Under the pieces are notes generated by a model. That model had not been told where the DNA came from, made no database searches, and saw nothing but the letters and a program-made list of their open reading frames with translations. From Tipula vernalis (Eukaryota > Arthropoda > Insecta > Diptera > Tipulidae): 64,000 nucleotides of DNA. The translations under genes were made by a program, and so were the position numbers. Shown one piece after another: positions 60,598 to 64,000 of the stretch (position 1 is the first letter of the stretch; the number at the start of each line of letters is the position of its first letter). The stretch lies in assembly GCA_958295665.1 (NCBI GenBank), contig OY282558.1, positions 351,521,034-351,585,033 of the forward strand, in the 5' to 3' direction.

Positions 60598-60664
60598 ATT
60601 TTACTTTAATTTTGAATGTTAATTACACGAATTAATTAATTAACATTCAAAATTAAAGTAAAAT
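60598..60664. repeat. Perfect 28-bp inverted repeat (hairpin), 11-bp spacer
   Basis: The left arm 60598-60625 and the right arm 60637-60664 are exact complements (ATTTTACTTTAATTTTG on the left end against CAAAATTAAAGTAAAAT on the right end, continuing inward). The 11-bp spacer is 60626-60636. Perfect identity in AT-rich neutral DNA suggests recent origin or a MITE core. No flanking TIR or target duplication was seen. Confidence 0.9.
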
Positions 60665-61139
60665 AATTTTCTAGATGTTTTCGAATTTTCCAGATCCCAG
60701 ATTCTTATTTTATGGCAAATGTACTGGTGTTCCAATTATGAAAGTAAACGTTTAAACCATTTTGAAGTAAAATTTGTACTGTTCAGCAGTTGTCTAAAGA
60801 AATTGAAATAATCTTCTAAGCAAGCACTTATCAGCTGAATTTCCGAAAATACTTCATAAAGCCCTTATCAGCGGTTTCGAGGATTATTTGCTTTTATATA
60901 TTTGGAGAGAAATGGTGGCTATGAAACTGTAAATTTCAAAGTAATATTGATTACAGGAAGAGGCAGGACTTAAGGCAGAGGCTTAATTAGGAACTCGCAG
61001 CACCCGCAATTGGGAGGACTTGTGATGATATATCAAACGTTCGATTATTAGAACGAGGAAGAAGTTCGCAAAGTATCAATTTAACTTCAATCAATACATT
61101 AATTTCTAATATTTTAAATACTAATTTGAATACTAGGGA
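60665..61139. other. Spacer, possibly the 5' part of the LINE
   Basis: No motif recognised. The less AT-rich part at about 60960-61080 may be decayed ORF1 or 5' untranslated sequence of the LINE that follows. Confidence 0.35.
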
Positions 61140-63885
61140 ATTTTACTTGGAATTATAGAATCTAATTACGAGGTAATAATTCTGACCGAAACATGGCTTT
61201 CAGTTGATTTTAATGATGTGGAGTTTTTCCCTTCGGACTTTTGCGTTTTCCTTCGCGATCGGTATAACTTAAGAACAAAACTTAAAGGTGGTGGTGTGCT
61301 TATTGCAGTACGGAAAAACTATTCTTGTGAACTTTTATTTTCCGATCCAATCATGGAGTTCATTGCTGTTAAACTCAAACTAGGTACATTTTACTTAATA
61401 ATTAGCCCAGTTACTTTACGCTAGAACCAACCTCGTCATTTTGTCAAGATTTTATTGACAAATCTCATGTAATTTTGTACCTTTTATATATGAGGAGTGT
61501 CTGATCAAAAGTCACTATTTACATTTTCCAAAATAATATTTTTTTTTAAGTGAAATAGACCAAAGGTGGTTATTTCCAGCATGGACCAAAAATTGCCAAT
61601 TTATCTATGAAAAATATTTCTAAAATTCTTGATTTTGGTCAAAACAAGCTATTTACTACAAAAAAGTGATCAAAAGTAAGTAGCAAAACGTAAGGTGTAA
61701 ACAGCGACTTTTGATCAGACACTCATCATATGAGAGCACTGAATTTGTAATTTTCGGTGATTTGAACTTTCCAGATCTAATTTGGATAATGGATGACAAT
61801 ATATTCATTCCTGCTAATACTAACGATTCATCAGCCCTAACTTGTGATTTTTTGGCAAACATGGGTACTTCGCAAATTATCAGTGTTCCAAACAACCGTC
61901 CCACTTCTCCGGATTTGGTTTTCTACACTAATAATAGATCTTTTAAATTATAATCATGCGACGACTTTGCCGGATCTTCGACTGTTTATCATACCCCGGT
62001 TTCAATTCAGTTTTTCTACAAAATTTCGTCTAATAATTTGCACTTTACTAAAAATTGTACCATATTCGATTACTCGCGCGCCGATCACAGCTCATTAAAT
62101 GATTTTTTCGCTGAAGTGCATTGGGCTGATACTCTATGAAAACGTTGTTATCAACAGTTCATTAGACACATTCAATGAATTGTTGAAAAATTTGTTCCTA
62201 AAAAAATTATTAAAAAGTCTCATACCCGAAACGACCTATGATTTACTAAAGAACTCAAACAACTTGAAGACCTGCGTAATAAATGTCACAATAAATATAA
62301 GCATACAGGGTTTAGCCCATGACTATACCCAGTTTAAGTCTCTGCGCAAACAGTTTTGCTATCTCAACCGTTTCCTGTATAAAAATTAGACATTGAAGAC
62401 GATTCGCGATGTAATCCGAAGAATTTCTGGAGATTTGTCAAACTTAAGAACCATAAAAACGGGTTTCCGTTATTTTTAGAATTCCATGGTCAAAAATCAG
62501 ATAATCCAACTATTGAATAGCTGAATACTTTAGCAGTGGTTTTTCAAACCTTGACTTGATGAAGGCTTTCATAAATATGGACGTTTCTAAGGGTCCTGGA
62601 GCAGATGGTTTACCAGTGTCTCTATTGAAGCTGTATACAGTTGCTTTTGCCGCTCATTTATGCCATTTATTTAATTTGAACCTCAGTCAAGACAAATTTC
62701 CGGATCTTTGGAAAATATCGAGTATCATAACGATCCACAAAAACGGCCGCCGCAGTGATGTAACTAATTATCATGGAATTGCAATACTATCTTGCATTTC
62801 TAAACTATTCGAGTCAATGGTTAGCCTGGATTTTTTCCGAGCAAGTCGATGTGGTTTATACCGGTTTCGCTAAAGCGTTTAACTTAATCAGAGGATTTTA
62901 TTGGATAAGCTCAGGGAACTTGATTGCGACATTATTCCCTTAAATTAGCTTATGTCTTATTTATCGGATCGCAAAATGTATGTCAAGATTGATAATACGA
63001 TCTCAGAATGTTTTATTGCGACATCTAGGGTAACTCAAGGTAGTCACTTGGGTCCACTATTATTTTTATTGTTCATTAACAATGTTGTGGATTGTTTCAA
63101 ATTCGCAGACTGTATTTTATTTTTGACGACATGAAAATGATGTGATCAATTTCAGCGGGATCTAAACACACTTATCACTTAATCACCTATTCCAGGTCTA
63201 ATTCTCGAGTAGCTTTTGACTAGTTTCTAGATGACATTAGATTGAACATTGGAGAGAGTTAATGTGGTTACTGATTTGGGCGTTATCTTTAGCTCTGATT
63301 TAACGTTTAATTATCACGTCGATGCGGTTGTTAACAAAGCCTTTTCGATGTTGGGGTCTATTAAACGAAATTCGAAGGATTTTCACGACACATTAACTTT
63401 CAAGTCACTGTACACTTCATTTGTTTGTTCACAGCTTGAGTAAGCGACTGTCATATAGTCCCCGTTCTGCGAGTCAAACAGAATTGAAAGTGTTCAAAAA
63501 CAGTTTTTGTTATTTATTCTCAGAAAATTACCGTCTTTCGAGCGTGACAATAATTTCAGACTATCACCATATATAGACCGATGTCCTTTCCTGGATCTCT
63601 AAACTTTAAGTGCTGGGCATACAAGCGCAAGTGCCACATTTGCGCGTGACATGATTTGTGGTAAAATAGACTGTATAGACATTCTGTCACGTTTCAATAG
63701 TTATGTTCCTCAACGCAACTTACGCCCCCGAGAACTTCTTCATATTCCCACTGCAAGTAGCAACTACAGCTTCCATGGTCCTATAATGCGCATTCGATGA
63801 GATCTCAACACCGTTGCGGATTGTTTTGATTTTAATATTTCCAGACAGGAATTTGAAAAACGAGTCGCTAGGCTTTTGTTTTAAA
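61140..63885 (+). pseudogene. LINE (Jockey/CR1-group) ORF2 remnant
   Basis: In order: VIILTETWLSVDFNDVEFF and LKGGGVLIAVRKNY (APE endonuclease, about 61165-61320), a MITE, FVIFGDLNFPDLIW (GD.N block, about 61745-61785), FLANMGTSQIISVPNNRPTS and PDLVFY, then a degraded linker (61960-62500), AFINMDVSKGPGADGLPVSLL and FPDLWKISSIITIHKNGRRS with DVTNYHGIAIL (RT fingers, 62556-62800), VYTGFAKAFNLI (about 62850-62890), MSYLSDRKMYVKIDNTISEC and VTQGSHLGPLLFLLFIN (62952-63085), with FADC replacing the catalytic FADD, DLGVIFSSDLTFNYHVDAVV (63260-63325) and a C-terminal part ending EKRVARLLF near 63880. Frameshifts, stops and a missing segment near 62830 make it dead. No poly-A tail was identified. Confidence 0.85.
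61495..61726. mobile_element. 232-bp MITE, hAT-type (8-bp target duplication)
   Basis: GAGTGTCTGATCAAAAGTC and its complement GACTTTTGATCAGACACTC form the TIRs (the right TIR ends at 61724). Flanks TATATGAG (61487-61494) and CATATGAG (61727-61734) differ at one base and fit an 8-bp hAT target duplication. It interrupts the LINE endonuclease just before GDLN. No coding capacity. Confidence 0.65.
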
Positions 63886-64000
63886 GGTTGTTTTAAAATG
63901 TTTTGTGTTAATTGTTAGATCATTTGTAAATAATATGAGCCATTTTTGCATAGACATGCTATGTACATGTAATAGGTACGTACATGGTAGCTCAGATTAA

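Overview
The window reads as AT-rich insect DNA, most likely intergenic or intronic sequence of a higher fly (Diptera). The evidence is the mix of insect transposon families (errantivirus, BEL/Pao, Ty3/gypsy, Ty1/copia, Jockey-type LINEs, mariner, Tc1, hAT, Tigger/pogo), long poly-A/T runs and CA/ATAC microsatellites. No complete host gene, tRNA, rRNA, operon or CRISPR array was recognised. The only long uninterrupted frame with a recognisable product is a mariner transposase at 5666-6691 (minus). Species-level assignment is not possible from this alone.

Layout. 1-1248: right end of an errantivirus-like endogenous retrovirus (broken env, then a candidate 3' LTR). 3381-3800: degenerate tandem repeat. 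4197-7032: a non-autonomous Tc1-type element with about 600-bp inverted repeats, split by an almost intact mariner (5601-6869). 7244-8306: dead Tc1 transposase. 9496-10487: two hAT C-terminal fragments around a 9-bp repeat and a 158-bp MITE. 10690-11134: Tc1-like remnant. 12460-15067: foldback-type element with arms of about 390 bp, containing a broken gene of an uncharacterised family. 15.5 kb: BEL/Pao scrap. 18.0-20.9 kb: an uncharacterised insect repeat-protein remnant, a Jockey RT remnant (minus) and a copia remnant. 24.4-26.2 kb: BEL/Pao pol. 26.2-28.0 kb: LINE (minus). 28884-31088: second foldback element, with arms built from short TCTAAAAC-type repeats. 34.8 kb: hAT fragment. 35.9-37.1 kb: dead mariner. 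40.7-41.8 kb: dead IS630/Tc1/mariner element. 41.9-43.9 kb: BEL/Pao pol split by two MITEs, one flanked by TTAA. 48.0-51.6 kb: Ty3/gypsy element with a gag-to-RT deletion and a 616-bp LINE/SINE-like insertion flanked by 14-bp duplications. 52.8-54.7 kb: dead Tigger/pogo element. 56.5-58.0 kb: a second broken copy of the uncharacterised 'CGDLK' family. 60.6 kb: perfect 28-bp hairpin. 61.1-63.9 kb: degenerate LINE with a hAT-type MITE inside.

The window is a graveyard of nested mobile elements, so relative ages can be read from the nesting (mariner younger than the long-TIR element; MITEs younger than the BEL and LINE copies they interrupt). The best candidate for something undescribed is the 'CGDLK' protein family. 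It occurs twice here, once inside a foldback element whose inverted arms enclose it, which suggests (inference) that it may be the transposase of a large foldback DNA transposon.
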